A stretch of 64,000 nucleotides of DNA from Hysterium pulicare CBS 123377 (GCA_000467715.1 AJFK01000464.1:62001-126000), one strand, 5' to 3'; positions 32,122 through 44,254 are shown, numbered from the stretch's first letter. A program made the numbers and translations. Notes: generated by a model from the sequence alone, not told the origin.

Positions 32122-34280
32122 ATGGACGCGCCGGTTATTTTGACTTCGAGGGCCCCGAGATCGAGGAGGAGTAGTCGCGTTAGACCTATTGTGGCTGAGG
32201 AGAATGCGGGTTCAAGAGCTGGACCGCCGCCTGTGACGGGGTTTAAGAGGTTGATTGTTGCTTGTGATGGTGAGGATTAATGTTTCATTTGTCATTTCTC
32301 TTAAACCAATGACTATCATTCATCTCTCATCCCCTTGCAAAAAAAAAACTTCTCGAGCGTTTTTATGATGTGTAAATGAGAGGCTAACAATGATATCGTG
32401 CACCAGGCACGTGGTTAAATGCCGATAATGGACTCGTCAACGGGAAGATATCGGTCCCCAGTAATGTGACGAGGATATCAAGAGCCATCAAGCCTGTTAG
32501 CAAAGATGGCATTCCGCAAATTGTGTATTATCATTTCGGAGTTGGAAGTCAAGGTGGCATCGTGGACAAGGTTGTTGGAGGTGAGTTTGCAATACATGTC
32601 CATTTCTGGCAAAGACAACCATTACCTCCTTTACGAGCTCTATAGCATGTCAAACATGTACGTATAAACTAAATACAGTCTTTAGGCTCTACTGGCGAAG
32701 GTCTGGGAGAGAATGTCCGCGAAGGCTACTCCTTCCTAGCAAACAACTACTATCCAGGCGACGAAATCTTCCTACTTGGTTTCTCCCGCGGCGCCTTCAC
32801 CGCACGCAGCATAGCCGGCTTGATCGATTCAATCGGTCTATTAACGAAAAGAGGCCTCCACACCCTCGCCGAGGTCTGGAAAGACGTCCAACACAGACGC
32901 GATCCAACCTACCGCCCCAAGAACCCAAACATCCCCTTCCACAACAAACCCAGCGCAAACGATCCTCGGTATGCAAGTGAGCTTGAACGAAGAGGCCTTA
33001 CCAGACTCAACATCCCAATCCGTGCTGTGGCGGTGTGGGATACGGTGGGATCTCTGGGTACGCCGCGGATAGGTTGGTTAACGAGAGTTGGACTGCAGAG
33101 TAACATGTCTAAAGAAATGGCGTTTTACGATACCAAGCTCTCTAATAATATCGAGAATGCCTTTCAAGCATTGGCACTGGATGAACGTCGGAGTGCCTTT
33201 TCTCCGGCTGTGTGGGAGAAATCGGAGAGTAACAGAACGACGTTGCGCCAGGTGTGGTTTCCTGGGGTTCATAGTAATGTGGGCGGTGGATATGATGATC
33301 AGCAACTGGCGAATATCACCTTGGCGTGGATGATGAGTCAGTTGGAGCCGTTTTTGGATATGCGGATGGATTTCGTGTTGGAGGCTGATGAGGAGAATGC
33401 GAAGTATTATAGAAAGTCGGGACAGTCGATACGGCCGTGGTCGTTTGGTAAGTATATAAGTTCCTACTTCTTTGCACCTTGCTACCTCCCGATCTATATC
33501 TATTCCGTTCTTTCCTCCTATAATTTCTCTGCTGTCTCTTCCAAGGCCTAATACCCCAAACCAGGCGAACTCTACAACTCAATGACAGGCATCTACGCCA
33601 TCGGCGGCGGCACAACCCGCACCCCCGGCCTCTACAACGCCAGCGACCCAGACACCGGCCGCGCAACATCGCGTCCCCTCCGCGAGACACACGAATACAT
33701 CCACCCCTCCGCGCGGACCCGCCTACGCCTCGAAGGTCCCGGCGTCGACGACAAAGGCCTGTACGAATGCCGCGCGCTAGCCGACAACTGGCGTCTCATA
33801 GTGGACTACGGCCGGCTCTCCAAAGACGGCGACCCGGACGTTTTCTGGAAACTGAAGAGCAGGGATAAAGCCGAGAGGGGCGAAAAAGTCAGCACGCGGA
33901 TTTTACCCGAAGCGCCGCTTTGGGCGTTGGAGAGGGAGCTTTGCGCTACGGATCCTGAGACTTATGATTATGTGAGGAGACCGCCTGCTACGGGTGGGAA
34001 GAAGAGAGCGGATAGGAAGAGTAAGAGGGGAGCTGGGGCAGGTGCAGGTGCGAGTCGAGGGGTTAGTATGGATATGGGGAGGAGGGGGTCGCCGAGGGGG
34101 AGTGGGGTTCTTTCTCCGTCCCCGGGACCCAGGGGTAGTAGGAGTAGGGCGAGGAGTTTAAGCCTGGATCGAGAGAGCGAGGTTAGGAAGGGGATGCCTC
34201 ATGTTAGACGCAAGGACCAAGCGTGGTGGGATGGGGAGAGGACGCCGAGAGGGAGTCGGGGAAGGGTTGTTGGACCTTGA
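32122..34280 (+). CDS. DUF2235 alpha/beta hydrolase (Tle1-like catalytic domain)
   Basis: Four exons, 32122-32269, 32407-32580, 32686-33447 and 33565-34280, 599 residues. The core begins KRLIVACDGTWLNADNG and continues with SNVTRISRAIKP, VYYHFGVGSQGGIVDKVVGG and the nucleophile elbow LLGFSRGAFTARSIAGLI (GxSxG). Further family motifs are AVAVWDTVGSLG (catalytic Asp region) and VWFPGVHSNVGGGYDD (catalytic His region). This domain is shared with bacterial type VI phospholipase effectors of the Tle1 type, but fungal members are common and uncharacterised. After residue ~500 the protein is Lys/Arg/Gly/Ser-rich and probably disordered. All three introns are phase 1 and split Gly codons. It converges with the dehydratase gene. 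Confidence 0.9.
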
Positions 34281-34772
34281 GATGAGATGGGATTCAGCAA
34301 GAGTTTTCGAAAAGAAGAATGAGGAGAAGATTTGAATGTCGCCCCGGGCCTGTGGAGAATAGGAAATAAATTTCCTTGAGAACTGCAATGACGAGGAAAG
34401 AAGCACGCTTAGCTGCCCCAAGAGCTCGGAGTACGGGTTTGAGCCTCTCCCGGGCAGTCCCTTTGCTGCGACGCTAGGTAGCTGCTGGAAGCTTGGAAGA
34501 TGAAAGTCCTGTTGCTATCACCGTCACCATTGCTCCGGTCCCTGAATTGAGACCCTTTCATCAACGTAGAGATTCTACTCCGTTATCACCGCATAGACGC
34601 GCGAAAAGACCTCAGCATCGCACATAAACCAAAGCACGAAGTCAACGGACTGGATGATGGAACGACTTTTGCAAAGGATAACTGTAGTAGGTCAATCTTA
34701 TATCTATTGGTGCTGATGGATTTTATATTACAAGAACATCTCATACAGACTGTTCACAATTCTTTAACCATT
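34281..34772. other. Intergenic between convergent genes
   Basis: 492 bp of 3' flank; no feature recognised. Confidence 0.4.
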
Positions 34773-36325
34773 CTATGACCTCTGTTCCCCTAGACAACCT
34801 CTCCAAGGATCTGTCAACATTTTCCTACCCTGTGCCGACTCCCAGAAGCTTCCCGCCGGACATTCGAACTTCTCAAACTCGGCCTCCTTAACATCACATG
34901 AGTACCCGGGTGCAGTTGGAGTGACATGGAACCCCTCATTCGTGATTTTGGCCGACGCCTCGAACGCGTCATGCAAATGATCAGTATACTCCAAAATACT
35001 TTGCTTTCCGGAGACGGCGACGAAATCGATTGTACTAATGTGCGAGCAGAGTTCAACCATTCCTGCGCCTCTGAACGCCTTCGTCAGCTAATCTCATTCA
35101 CGAATGGGTCAAAGTGCTTACCCTGAGTGCGGTACTACTGGTACTCCGAATTTAGCGCTCAGTAACAGGACGCTGAGAATCTCATTCATGCCTGCCAATC
35201 TACACGCATCTAGTTGCACGGCATCTAACGCCTCAGCCTGTAGCAGTTGCTTGAACATAACACGGTTGTTAACATGCTCTCCAGTGGCCACTCCGATACC
35301 ATATGGCTTCAGAGCTTTCCGGATTTTAGCATGACCGAGTATGTCATCCGGCGACGTCGGTTCTTCGATGAAGCTTGAGAAGATGAGTAAGTCGCGAAAC
35401 CGCGTATCCGAGACTGTGGGCTTACAGAAGTTTGATATCAGCCAGTTTTTTCATATACTCGATCGCCTCATCCACATCCCAGAGCTGATTCACATCGACC
35501 ATCAAAACCCCCTCGTCCCCAACAACCTCCCTCACAAACCCCAGCCTCTTCCGATCATTCTCAATCCCCAGTCCCGCTTTCAACTTAAAGTGTCGAAACC
35601 CTTGTTTTGTCGCCTCCTCCAACAACTCCCTAACCCTCTCGTCCGAATGTCCCAACCAACCCGCAGAAGTATTATAAGCCGGCACAGCTCTACTCTCCAC
35701 AGCCATACTCATCCTCCCCTCCTTCGACTTCTCCTTCTCCTTCAGCATCTCCAGCGCCTGCTCCGGCGTCAAGACATCAGTCAAATACCGAAAATCGACG
35801 CATCGGACGAACTCCTCGGGCGAGAAATCACAAACCAATTTCCACAACGGCTTTCGCTCGACTTTGGCCCAGAGATCCCAGAGCGCGTTTAGGACGGCGC
35901 AGGTCGCTAGCTGCAGCACGCCGCGCTCGGGGGACATGAAGCGGATCTGACCGGAGACGAGTTTGCGCTGCGTGAGCGCCATGTTGGATGTTATACTCGA
36001 CAGTGTTCGGCCGATGAAGCGGGGCGCTAGGGAGCGGATTGCGGTGCACAAGACCCTAGACATAAAGTAAGTAAGTCCAGGTTGTGTCAAAGGTCATAGC
36101 AAGGAAGACAGGCAGGACAGGACAGGACAGGACAGACTCATTGCCCTGGCCATTCGTGAAGGACCAGCCCGTTCCTACGACCCCGGTGTCGGTGTGGTAT
36201 TGGAGGTAGCCGAAGGCGTTTTCGCCGGCTAGGTTCATGGGGTCGGTGCCTATGTTGTCGAGGGAGGTTGGCCAGCGGAGGTCGCGGACTGTGAAGGATG
36301 TGATTGTTGGATCTGAGGTGGGCAT
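34773..36325 (-). CDS. Enolase-superfamily sugar acid dehydratase (L-fuconate dehydratase type)
   Basis: Four exons, 36325-36138, 36055-35426, 35373-35122 and 35070-34773, 455 residues. The N-terminal capping region has [19 protein letters not shown]. The barrel shows the KxK base pair in HFKLKAGLG, metal ligands in [26 protein letters not shown] and [14 protein letters not shown], and the general-acid His in [18 protein letters not shown]; this set is the mandelate-racemase branch, and the spacing plus [12 protein letters not shown] near the end fit fuconate dehydratase more than the fungal galactonate dehydratase. Such enzymes remove water from an aldonate to give a 2-keto-3-deoxy acid. Intron 1 contains a (GGACA)n run. 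It shares a 607-bp divergent promoter with the dioxygenase gene. Exact substrate (fuconate, galactonate, arabinonate) is not determinable by eye. Confidence 0.9.
36113..36135. repeat. (GGACA)n microsatellite in dehydratase intron 1
   Basis: About four and a half tandem GGACA units just inside the donor end of the first intron on the minus strand. Confidence 0.85.
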
Positions 36326-36932
36326 GGTGGGATGGTTTAGGTGGTGTAGATGCTTTTGAGCGTGCAATGTCGACAGTATGAGGCTGAAATCTTTGTGAGT
36401 TTATTAGGGTCTTGGTAGAAGGGTTTTCACGCTGGAAGGAATTTGAAATGCTGATGGTGGATCTCAGATAGGTTGTACGGCGAATGGTATACCGCGTTGA
36501 GCTCGTCACGCTGAACTCAAATGAAGCATGGAGTCTCGGAATCGACTTGGGAGACACAAGTGTCGAGCTATTTTTCTCGGAATGCAGGATTCCTTTCACT
36601 TTCCGAGCTCGGTCATGTCGATCTTGGTGGGGCATTAGAGGTGTTTTTGATCGTCTACGGCCTTATTGGAAAGGAGTCTTGAATGTGAGTCTTCGGAATC
36701 TTTCTCGGAATCCTTCTCGGAATTCATCCTTGACAGCACTTGCCATCCTTCCCTGTCGTCTTGACCAGTTCCGCCAGTCATATGGCTGGTGGCGTGGCCT
36801 TGAGACTACTTCAACCTCACCTAAATCGCTTGGTCGATTCAATACTTGTCAGAAGTCACCAACCCAATTACCCATTAGCATCTGGAGTTGAGTCTATCAT
36901 TTGTCCTTCTACCAGTGTTTAAGACTTTAGCA
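36326..36932. promoter_or_regulatory. Divergent promoter, dehydratase / dioxygenase
   Basis: 607 bp between head-to-head starts. It contains short CGG-bearing and TCTCGGAAT repeats (three copies of TCTCGGAAT at ~36695-36725), plausible sites for a Zn2Cys6 factor such as the one at 40.0 kb. This is inference; no single operator is certain. Confidence 0.45.
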
Positions 36933-38046
36933 ATGGCATCCACAACCACGACAACGACAGCAACGAAAGAGGGTCGAGTCATCTCCATCAAACCAACTCC
37001 AACATGGACACCTCTTCTTATTGAAGGCAAGATCCCGCCACCATATATAACTCCGAAATTCGGTCTGAAAGTAACACCCTTACATCCAACATTTGCCTGT
37101 CAACTTGAAGGCATCGACTGGAGCAAGCCCATACCCTCAGACCTCTACCAAGAGATCCGCTCCATCTGCGACAAATACGGCGTCATAATCTGTCGCAAGA
37201 CAGGTCTCACAGACGAAGCACATATCGACTTCTCCCGATACTTCGGCGAACTGGACGACGTGCGCCCATATCAACAAGCCGGACGAATCCATCGCCTCGC
37301 ATACCCGGAACTCTTCGATGCCGGAAACATCGATCCAAGCACTGGGGAAGCAGCTCCATTGACCGCCGCCCAGGTCATCGGCAATAAAGCAAACGAGCAA
37401 TTCCACGTTGACAGCTCGTTCAATGCCAGAAGAGCGGGGCATTCGCTGTTACTAGCTCATGTCATCCCGCCAAAGGGCACTGGAGGCGCGACGGAGTTCT
37501 CGGATTCGAGGACCGCGTATGATGATTTGGACGGGGAGATGAAGAAGCAGTTGGAGGGATTGGTGGCTGAGCATTCCTTGTTCTGGAGTAGGAAGAAGGC
37601 TGTGCCGGATTATTTTGCTGATATGGATCCGAGCCAGATGGCTTTGAGTAGGCATAAGCTTGTTCAGAAGCACGAGTGGAGTGGGAGAATGGTAAGCTGT
37701 GAATCCTCTATTGTGTTCGCTGGAAGTCTGCTAATCCACCAACAAGAACCTCTACATCGCCTCATACGTCTACCGCATAATTGACATGCCAGAAGAGGAG
37801 AGCGCTAGATTGATAGAGAAACTCTTAGCACATGTCTCGAAGACCAAGTATAGACTCACGATTGATTGGGATCAGCCTGGCGATATGATCATCTGGGACA
37901 ACACTTCGGTCATGCATCGCGCGACGGGTGGCTCGTATGAGGGGAACTATCCGAGGGATATGAGAAGGACTACAGTGAAGGATATGAGTAGTACTAAGTT
38001 TGGGTTGAATGGCGACGGAGCAGATTGGCGCGTTGGGCTTCCGTAA
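36933..38046 (+). CDS. TauD/TfdA-family Fe(II)/2-oxoglutarate dioxygenase
   Basis: Two exons, 36933-37691 and 37747-38046, 352 residues. After a Thr-rich start the catalytic part shows GVIICRKTGLTDEAHIDFSR, the metal-binding HxD in EQFHVDSSFNARRAG, AHVIPPKGTGGATEFSDSR, and the distal iron His in TSVMHRATGG, followed by RDMRRTTV where the Arg would bind 2-oxoglutarate. This matches the fungal 2,4-D dioxygenase/taurine dioxygenase group, which hydroxylates small acids and thereby cleaves or activates them. In this cluster it could act on a sugar-derived acid or an ether/sulfonate; that is inference. Start chosen at ATG of MASTT because the upstream codons of the frame lack conserved sequence. 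It is divergent from the dehydratase. Confidence 0.88.
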
Positions 38047-38162
38047 TCGAAGTGGCTGTGGTATTGGTTGATTTTTGCATACGGCGAAGGGAATGTTTCT
38101 ATTCAAATTAACTGCGTTGCTCTGATTTGCGTTGCGCCTCAAAGCGTGATACTGCAAGCCTC

Positions 38163-38192
38163 CACGGGGGCGGCGATAGTCCTCGTGCACCC
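38163..38192 (+). repeat. Left terminal inverted repeat of the transposon
   Basis: Starts CACGGGGGCGGCGATAGTCC and continues to GTGCACCC. It pairs with 39778-39808 with one 1-base indel. An internal TA splits it into an outer GC-rich palindrome arm and an inner GTCCTCGTGCACCC arm. Confidence 0.88.
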
Positions 38193-39777
38193 TTCCAAGG
38201 TAGGCCCGCAACACCAATGCCCCACCCACTAAAATTAACTAGTATCAACTATTTTCACTGCTAAAACATATTAAAATTAATTAAATTTATAAAATATTAA
38301 TTTTAAAGCTATTTATATCTATATAAAAGTAATTTCTTAGCAAAACTATAGTAGAGCTAGTTAAATTTAAAGGCTAGATTTACTAGAGGCTAGATTTAAT
38401 TAGTAGCCCTTCCTTTTATATAACTTCTTTATAGCGCTAGCCTAGCTTACTAATTTAGCCTTAAATCTTTTCTAAAGTAATCTTCTTCTACTCTTCTTAA
38501 AGAATCCTCTTAATATAGGCAATTAACTAGCTATTCTACTAGAGTTTGTATATTCTTCTATAAAGCCTCTACTTAAAAATATTCTAACACGCCTTAATTA
38601 GATTTAAATCTAGTAAATTAGAAGAATAGGTAAATATAGTAATCTACTTCTTCTCTTTTAGCTTAAAGGCTATATTAGTAGTAGATCTAGTCTTATATAA
38701 ATTATTGTTATCTTTTTATAGAAGATAGTTATTACCTAGCAGCTATTATTAGTAAATTACATTAATATAGATTAGTAGAATCTTCTTAGTATAGTAGTAC
38801 TAAGTTATAGAATTACTCTTTAGCTTAACCTTTACTTTATAAGGTTTAAATTTCTTCTATTCCTTTATTCTTTTATTATAATTCTTTTCTTTAACCTTTT
38901 ATATTTTTTTTAGTTTAAAAGGTCTCTTTATTATTACCTTTAGCATAACCTTATCTATATTATTATAAAAGATAAGCTTTCCTTTCTTATATTAATTAAT
39001 AAAGGCTATATAGTAAATTATATTACTCTTCTTTTTTAGAACCTACTATAAATTATAAAACTTTAAGGCTTTAGTAGAGCCTTTTTTACAAAAGATTTGT
39101 TTATTATAAATCTAAGCTAGATTTATATAGAATTTATTAGTAAAGTAAATTTAGTTCTAAAATCTATAAATTAGTTTTTCTCTATACTTTCTTCTATAAG
39201 CTACCCTAATTTAGCAACTCTCTATTAAAAGCTATTTAATCTTTCTCTACTTAAATAGATAGGCCTACTTCTTTCTAGTTTAAAGAGCTATCTCTAGCGT
39301 ACGCTAGTAAATATTAAGCCTATAGTATTGTATCTAGATTAGTAGAGGCTAGTTGCGTATAGAGTTAGTAGATAAATCCTTATTAAGTAGATTATTAAGT
39401 ATTTGTTAAGGAATTATGCGGAGCCTTTTAAGCTTTTTCTTATTTGCTTTAGTAGTTACTTTCTAAGTTCTATAAAAAGCTTTATTACCTATAGTAGCTC
39501 TCTTCTTTAGCTAGCCCTATATAGTAGAAAGTAGTAGATTAATCTTCTTAGCTATAGTTTAGTAGCTCTCTTCTAAGCTTTTTATGTTATATATACTATA
39601 GAACTTATTTCTTTTAGAAGTATTCTATATAGTAGTCTAATAAATCTTTTTTCTAGACTTTAATTAACGCGCTATATTAATTTAGAATAATTTTAATATA
39701 TAGTTATTAATATAATCTAGTTTAAAGTAGTTATTTACACGGGAAATTGCATTGTTTTAGGGGGTCGGTTGAACCTT

Positions 39778-39808
39778 GGGTGCACGAGGACTATCGCCGC
39801 CCCCTGTG
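39778..39808 (-). repeat. Right terminal inverted repeat of the transposon
   Basis: On the plus strand GGGTGCACGAGGACTATCGC continuing to CCCCCTGTG, the reverse complement of 38163-38192 apart from one extra base. The TA in the same place suggests a TA target duplication inside a palindromic site, or a longer native repeat. Confidence 0.88.
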
Positions 39809-40010
39809 CTCCCCATTCCTAACCAAAATTCGGGTCGTTGCTTCTGGGGTTTGGCGATCGTGCGGGGGCTGCGTTCACATAAGGTTAGACTGATAATCCG
39901 TTCCGAGGCCGTCTGTTCTACATCGTGCCCATCCATCTCGCATTGATGAGCATCTAAACATTTCTAAAGCTTCTTAGTTATTCCCTGAGGTTATAAAGAG
40001 CTGCTGCTAT
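39809..40010. promoter_or_regulatory. Promoter-proximal gap before Zn2Cys6 factor
   Basis: About 200 bp between the transposon end and the start of the regulator. A TTATAAAG at ~39990 could serve as a TATA-like element ~20 bp from the ATG, rather close. Confidence 0.35.
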
Positions 40011-42684
40011 ATGGACGAAGAAGCTCCTACTCTTAATCCGAGGGCGAAACGCGCAAAATATGTAAATAAAGCTTGGTGAGCGAAGTCAGCCCCCTTCCCG
40101 AGCGTTCCGAGCTGACCGAGATACTGCAGTGTAATATGTCGACGGAGGAAGTTGAAGGTAACAGTATTCCGACACTATCAAGATTTCCATTCACAGATCT
40201 AGTGTTCAGGTGATGACCCCTGCCAGCGATGCGTCGGCCATGGACAGCGATGTCTCTATTCCGACGACCAAACAGCAGCAGAACTATTGCAGAACCTTAG
40301 TCAACCTATGGATGGAGATGAGAGACAGCAATCAATCGATTTAAACCATTCACCTAATAACGTAGTTACGGGCTCATCATTTCTGAGAGAGCATAATGGC
40401 CAAACTCACGATAGCAGGTCTCCTGCACTCCCGTTGGAGGCAAGAATGGCTAGAATAGAGAGTATGCTTGAGGCCCTTGTATCTGAACGAGAGAGAAGCG
40501 GAGCGCATTCAAGGACAAGCGTTGAGCCTGAAAATATATCTCAGGATTTTCAGGGTATCAAGATCCCATACCCCTAGCGTATCTTGAGAAGACTAAATAT
40601 CTATTTAGGTGATTCTACATTCCAAGCCCCCATCGAGACATTCAATGCCAATCTGGCATCTGTTAGGCTTCAATTAGGCTTTCGGAATGACATTTCGTCC
40701 CTCAACTCCACCCCTAGATCGACGGACCGCACAAACGTCAACAGTCCTTCCGGTTCTAGCGCTGAGCCTGTTTCAAGCATCAAAGTGGGATCTCGCAAGC
40801 TGGCCTTTCCTACATCGGCGGAGTACGCAAAGTACATTGATTTCTTTTTTGCGGATATCAACCCTTGTCACCCATGTGTCAACGAGAATGATTTCCGGAC
40901 CCGAAGTGGCAGACTTCTGGGCAACTCCGTCCCGACAGCTGACATTGGCTTCCTGGCTTTAAACTATATTATTTTCGCTTGCTCCGACGTACTGGTCAAT
41001 ATGACACCGTCTTCTAGTAGTACTAACCGGTCGCCTGGGTGGCAGTGGTTCCAGCTCGCGGATGAGTTGGTTGGAAAAAGAAAAATTACTGGGCGTGGTG
41101 ACTTGAGCCTGATCCAATTTCTCGTTTATGAGGTACGCCGCGATATAGTACGGCACGTTACGTTTTTATACACATCATATTTAAGCTCCACACGAGCCGT
41201 TAAATCCCATCGCTATCTGGTCATATCCTCTTTCTGTAGTCTTATTCCTATTCTCTTTTCAGCTTTCGCCTTTCTTTCCCATTAGCACGCCGACTCACTA
41301 TACATTTTAAGTCCGAATCTGACTCGCATTGTAGGCATTCTATCTTACTCATGCAGACAAGCCAAATGCAGCATACAACGTCATAGGAATTGCCTGCAGA
41401 CTCTGCTTTCAATTCGGACTGCATCAACAGTCATGTTGGGGACCCAATTGTACTCCGTTCTCAGCTCACATGCGCCAAAGGATATTCTGGACAGTCTATT
41501 TTACGGACCGGCGCGTCGCATTGAGCTGTGGTCGACCGTATGGATTACGTGACTTTGATATTGATGTAGGACAACCAACCTGGATAGATGATCGGGTTAG
41601 TGTTACGTTCACTTCGTCTTTTTCCCAGCGCCGCATAGCCATTTGAAGCTCAGTTAAGCTCCTAAAAGCCCCTCGACGGCTGTGCGGCTACCCACACTTT
41701 TACCTGTTCCAGACTAATTGGTTGATGATTACAGGACCTTCGAACAGATGATCCTTTGCCGGAATTAAATCCCCCCAAATCCTCGAACATGTATCTTTCG
41801 TGTATGGTGACTTGGGCTAGGCTCGCAGGAGAAGTGTGGGACCAGACATTTTCCGCTGGAGCAGCGAAGCGCGCGAGTGATGGAGAGAATATAGTCGTTC
41901 TTGATGCGCGTATCAAACACTGGTCTGACACTGTTTTACCAACTATACCGCTATTGCCCTCAAACCAACCAGCAGACATAAGGCAACTCCGACAAGATGT
42001 AATAGTCCGCACAGTAAGTTAGCCCTGTTTGCCAAAGGAGAGAATCTGCTAAATGGAGATCAGCGTATTAATCACCTCCGGCTCCTCCTCCGTCGAAGAA
42101 GCATGGTCTCTCTCGCTTACGATACCAATACCGGGAGGCTTTGCGGCGAATTAGCTATTGACATTGTCCAGCGGGTTAAGCCTTATAGTTCCGAAGCCTC
42201 GCAACCAAGCTCATTTCGATTCCATATGGCCGCTTCTCTTGGTGGTGCTATACTTATCCTAGCTACGCTTCTCAGTCGCTCGCTTGGATCCATTGGACTC
42301 GAGGGGAGTTTTCAAGCTTACGCCGAGAACTTCAGATTGGGAGTTGCGATACTGCATGATCTTGCTATATATCTCCGAGCGGCTCGACGAATGGCGGACG
42401 ACTTGAAAGATATCATCCAAGTCGTGATGACAATTCTTGATCAGCCGCACCTAACCCCTTTAACCGAGCCGGCGAATCTTCTTCCGTCGAACATCGATTC
42501 GCTATTTCCGTATGGCGCTATCGACTTCGCTCAACAGGCTGGTATGGACTACAGTCAATCAGACCACGCGTGGGCTGGGGTAGGCGGTAACGAGGTCTTC
42601 ACTCGCGACGCATTTAACTCTGTAGATTCATGGGACTACGAACTCCAACCACCGATCAACGGCTATGGAGTACCGTGGATTTAG
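40011..42684 (+). CDS. Zn(II)2Cys6 transcription factor of the sugar-acid cluster
   Basis: Seven exons, 40011-40075, 40130-40157, 40203-40554, 40609-41132, 41335-41595, 41735-42013 and 42064-42684, 709 residues. The zinc cluster is assembled from three exons: NKAC, VICRRRKLKC, then SGDDPCQRC and VGHGQRC. A coiled-coil-like LEARMARIESMLEALVSERE follows. The fungal-specific regulatory domain has AFYLTHADKPNAAYNVIGIA, CRLCFQFGLHQQ, RQRIFWTVYFTDRRVALSCG and RPYGLRDFDIDVGQP. The intron 40555-40608 (54 nt) has a GACTAAAT branch site and removes an in-frame TAG at 40575. It sits between the dioxygenase and aldolase genes and is the natural candidate regulator of the cluster. The transposon lies 200 bp upstream and may affect its expression. 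Confidence 0.9.
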
Positions 42685-42961
42685 TGGGATGTGTTTTCTG
42701 TCTGGGATACTGTTCCAGCCGGCCAATATACGAGCCTCTTACATTCACCATTTCACGGGCGATGAGCTAAGCCGTCAGTCTACGATGTCAGATTGGATCA
42801 TGGCAGATTCATCGAAATTCAAGAACCGGCGATTGACACTCTGGTCGATATATCTTTCCCAGCGTCCAGAATTTGCCGCGGATAGCCATATCTTGTCGGG
42901 TACAAAACGCCATCTATTAGATATCTGCTCTATCCAGATCTATAAATACATTGCCGGGATG

Positions 42962-44254
42962 TCATAACCTGTCCTCGAGTTCAAATATTTTCTTGAGCCC
43001 GTCAGTCATGTTTTTCACCACCCAATCATCTGCCTTTGGTGGTAAAGGTCCTCTAAAGCAGCCACCTAACTGCATACCTACCTTTGGTGACACGTGAACG
43101 TCGATTGCAGTTTTGATACCCAGAAAACCCTGGTCGGATTAGCACGGACAAGCAATAGTTCGCTTCTTGTGCTTGACTTACCACTCGATTGATATGAGAA
43201 TCCGCCTCCGTAAGCGTATCCTGCATCTCCTGCGCTTGTTTGAACCTTTCTCTGCATGAGTCGTTGACCAATTGATATGATAGTAAGAGCACCTACAATT
43301 CCGCATCTCCAGTATCTAGAGCTTTTCTGGTTAAGTGGAAAAGCTTGACGCAGAACTTCGGATATAGATTTGCCCTTTTCAAAGGTTTAGTGATGCGATC
43401 TATTGCCAGAAAATATGCTGTGCGTACGGTCCGGCTACACATCCATGTTGTCTTGCCACAAGTGCTGGGACTAGATAGTCTGAAGCCCCGGCCAGCACTA
43501 GGAAGGGAAGTGGATGCCGTGATTTATATGCGTCGGAGTTTACGTGGAGGGCAAGTCTATGGCCCTTGGAGATGTTATAGCAAGTCAATTTTACACCTCT
43601 AGGGAATGAAGTATTAGTCTGGAAACGACATTGAGCGAGTAGTCATAAGAATGCTGAGACTGACGCAATATTCTGATGCTCACTTATATCCATCAAGAAA
43701 TCAGCATCCAGATCAATGCCGCCCGTTGCGAAAGGGATCTGATGCTCGTCAATTACTCCGTTTCCATAACATTTTGTCCACGCACTGCCTACATTATATA
43801 TGAGCAACGGTACTGGACTCCGATCCGCAACCTCCGTAAAGAACCTCTTCAAAGCCCTCTTATCCTTCCCAACAACAAACGCATAGTACCCCGGAAACAC
43901 CGTCACAACAGCATCAGCTCCCTCTTCATGCGCATCACGTGCCATCTCCACCGTTTCCTTGACACTTCCACCCCCCACACCTGCTATTACAGGTACGTCG
44001 CCATCCAGCCTTTCCGCTTTCAATACTTCTCTTGCAGCACGCACCAAGCTCCTCCGTTCGTCACGCGAAAGCAGCGTTGATTCGCCAAGCGTGCCAGAAA
44101 GGAGGAGTCCTACGCCCGCTTTCGCCAGGCGCGCAGTATTAGCTTTGAAAGCGGCGAGGTCGATATTTTCTGTGCCGTCGTCGAGGAAGGGTGTTAGGAC
44201 TGGTGCGTAAACACCCGGCTTGAGGATGGAGGCGGGTGGTGGGTGAGAAGACAT
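42962..44254 (-). CDS. DHDPS-family class I aldolase (2-keto-3-deoxy sugar acid aldolase type)
   Basis: Six exons, 44254-43793, 43738-43665, 43598-43428, 43374-43297, 43251-43182 and 43129-42962, 340 residues. The family signature SGTLGESTLLSRDERR lies near residue 55; VPLLIYN joins to IPFATGGIDLDADFLMDISE, and the Schiff-base lysine is in IAGVKLTCYN. The C-terminus ends KADDWVVKNMTDGLKKIFEL. Members cleave 2-keto-3-deoxy aldonates (or 4-hydroxy-2-oxoglutarate) to pyruvate plus an aldehyde. The nearest pathway logic is the fungal galacturonate or a fuconate-type route, whose preceding dehydratase step could be the gene at 34.8-36.3 kb. All introns are 45-66 nt. It shares a divergent promoter with the sugar porter. 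Confidence 0.9.

Larger units (their letters stand above)
38163..39808 (-). mobile_element. Degenerate Tc1/mariner (Fot1/pogo-like) DNA transposon, RIP-like AT-saturated
   Basis: A 1.65-kb island of extreme A+T content bounded by inverted repeats of ~30 bp. On the minus strand at ~38583-38630 the translation LLDLNLIKAC aligns with the transposase signature SPDLNPIEACW; the differences P to L, E to K and W to stop are all C-to-T or G-to-A changes, as expected from repeat-induced point mutation. Upstream pieces in that frame (RLYRRIY) continue the alignment. The terminal sequence with GTGCACCC and ACCGACCCCC recalls Fot1-type ends. Full of stops and inactive. It lies between the dioxygenase and the Zn2Cys6 gene. 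Its intact inverted ends contrast with the heavily mutated interior. Confidence 0.85.

Noticed and set aside
40575-40577. In-frame TAG in the Zn2Cys6 regulator at 40.0-42.7 kb, suggesting a pseudogene
   Set aside because: A 54-nt intron (40555-40608) with GTATCA donor, GACTAAAT branch site and TTTAG acceptor removes it and keeps the frame.
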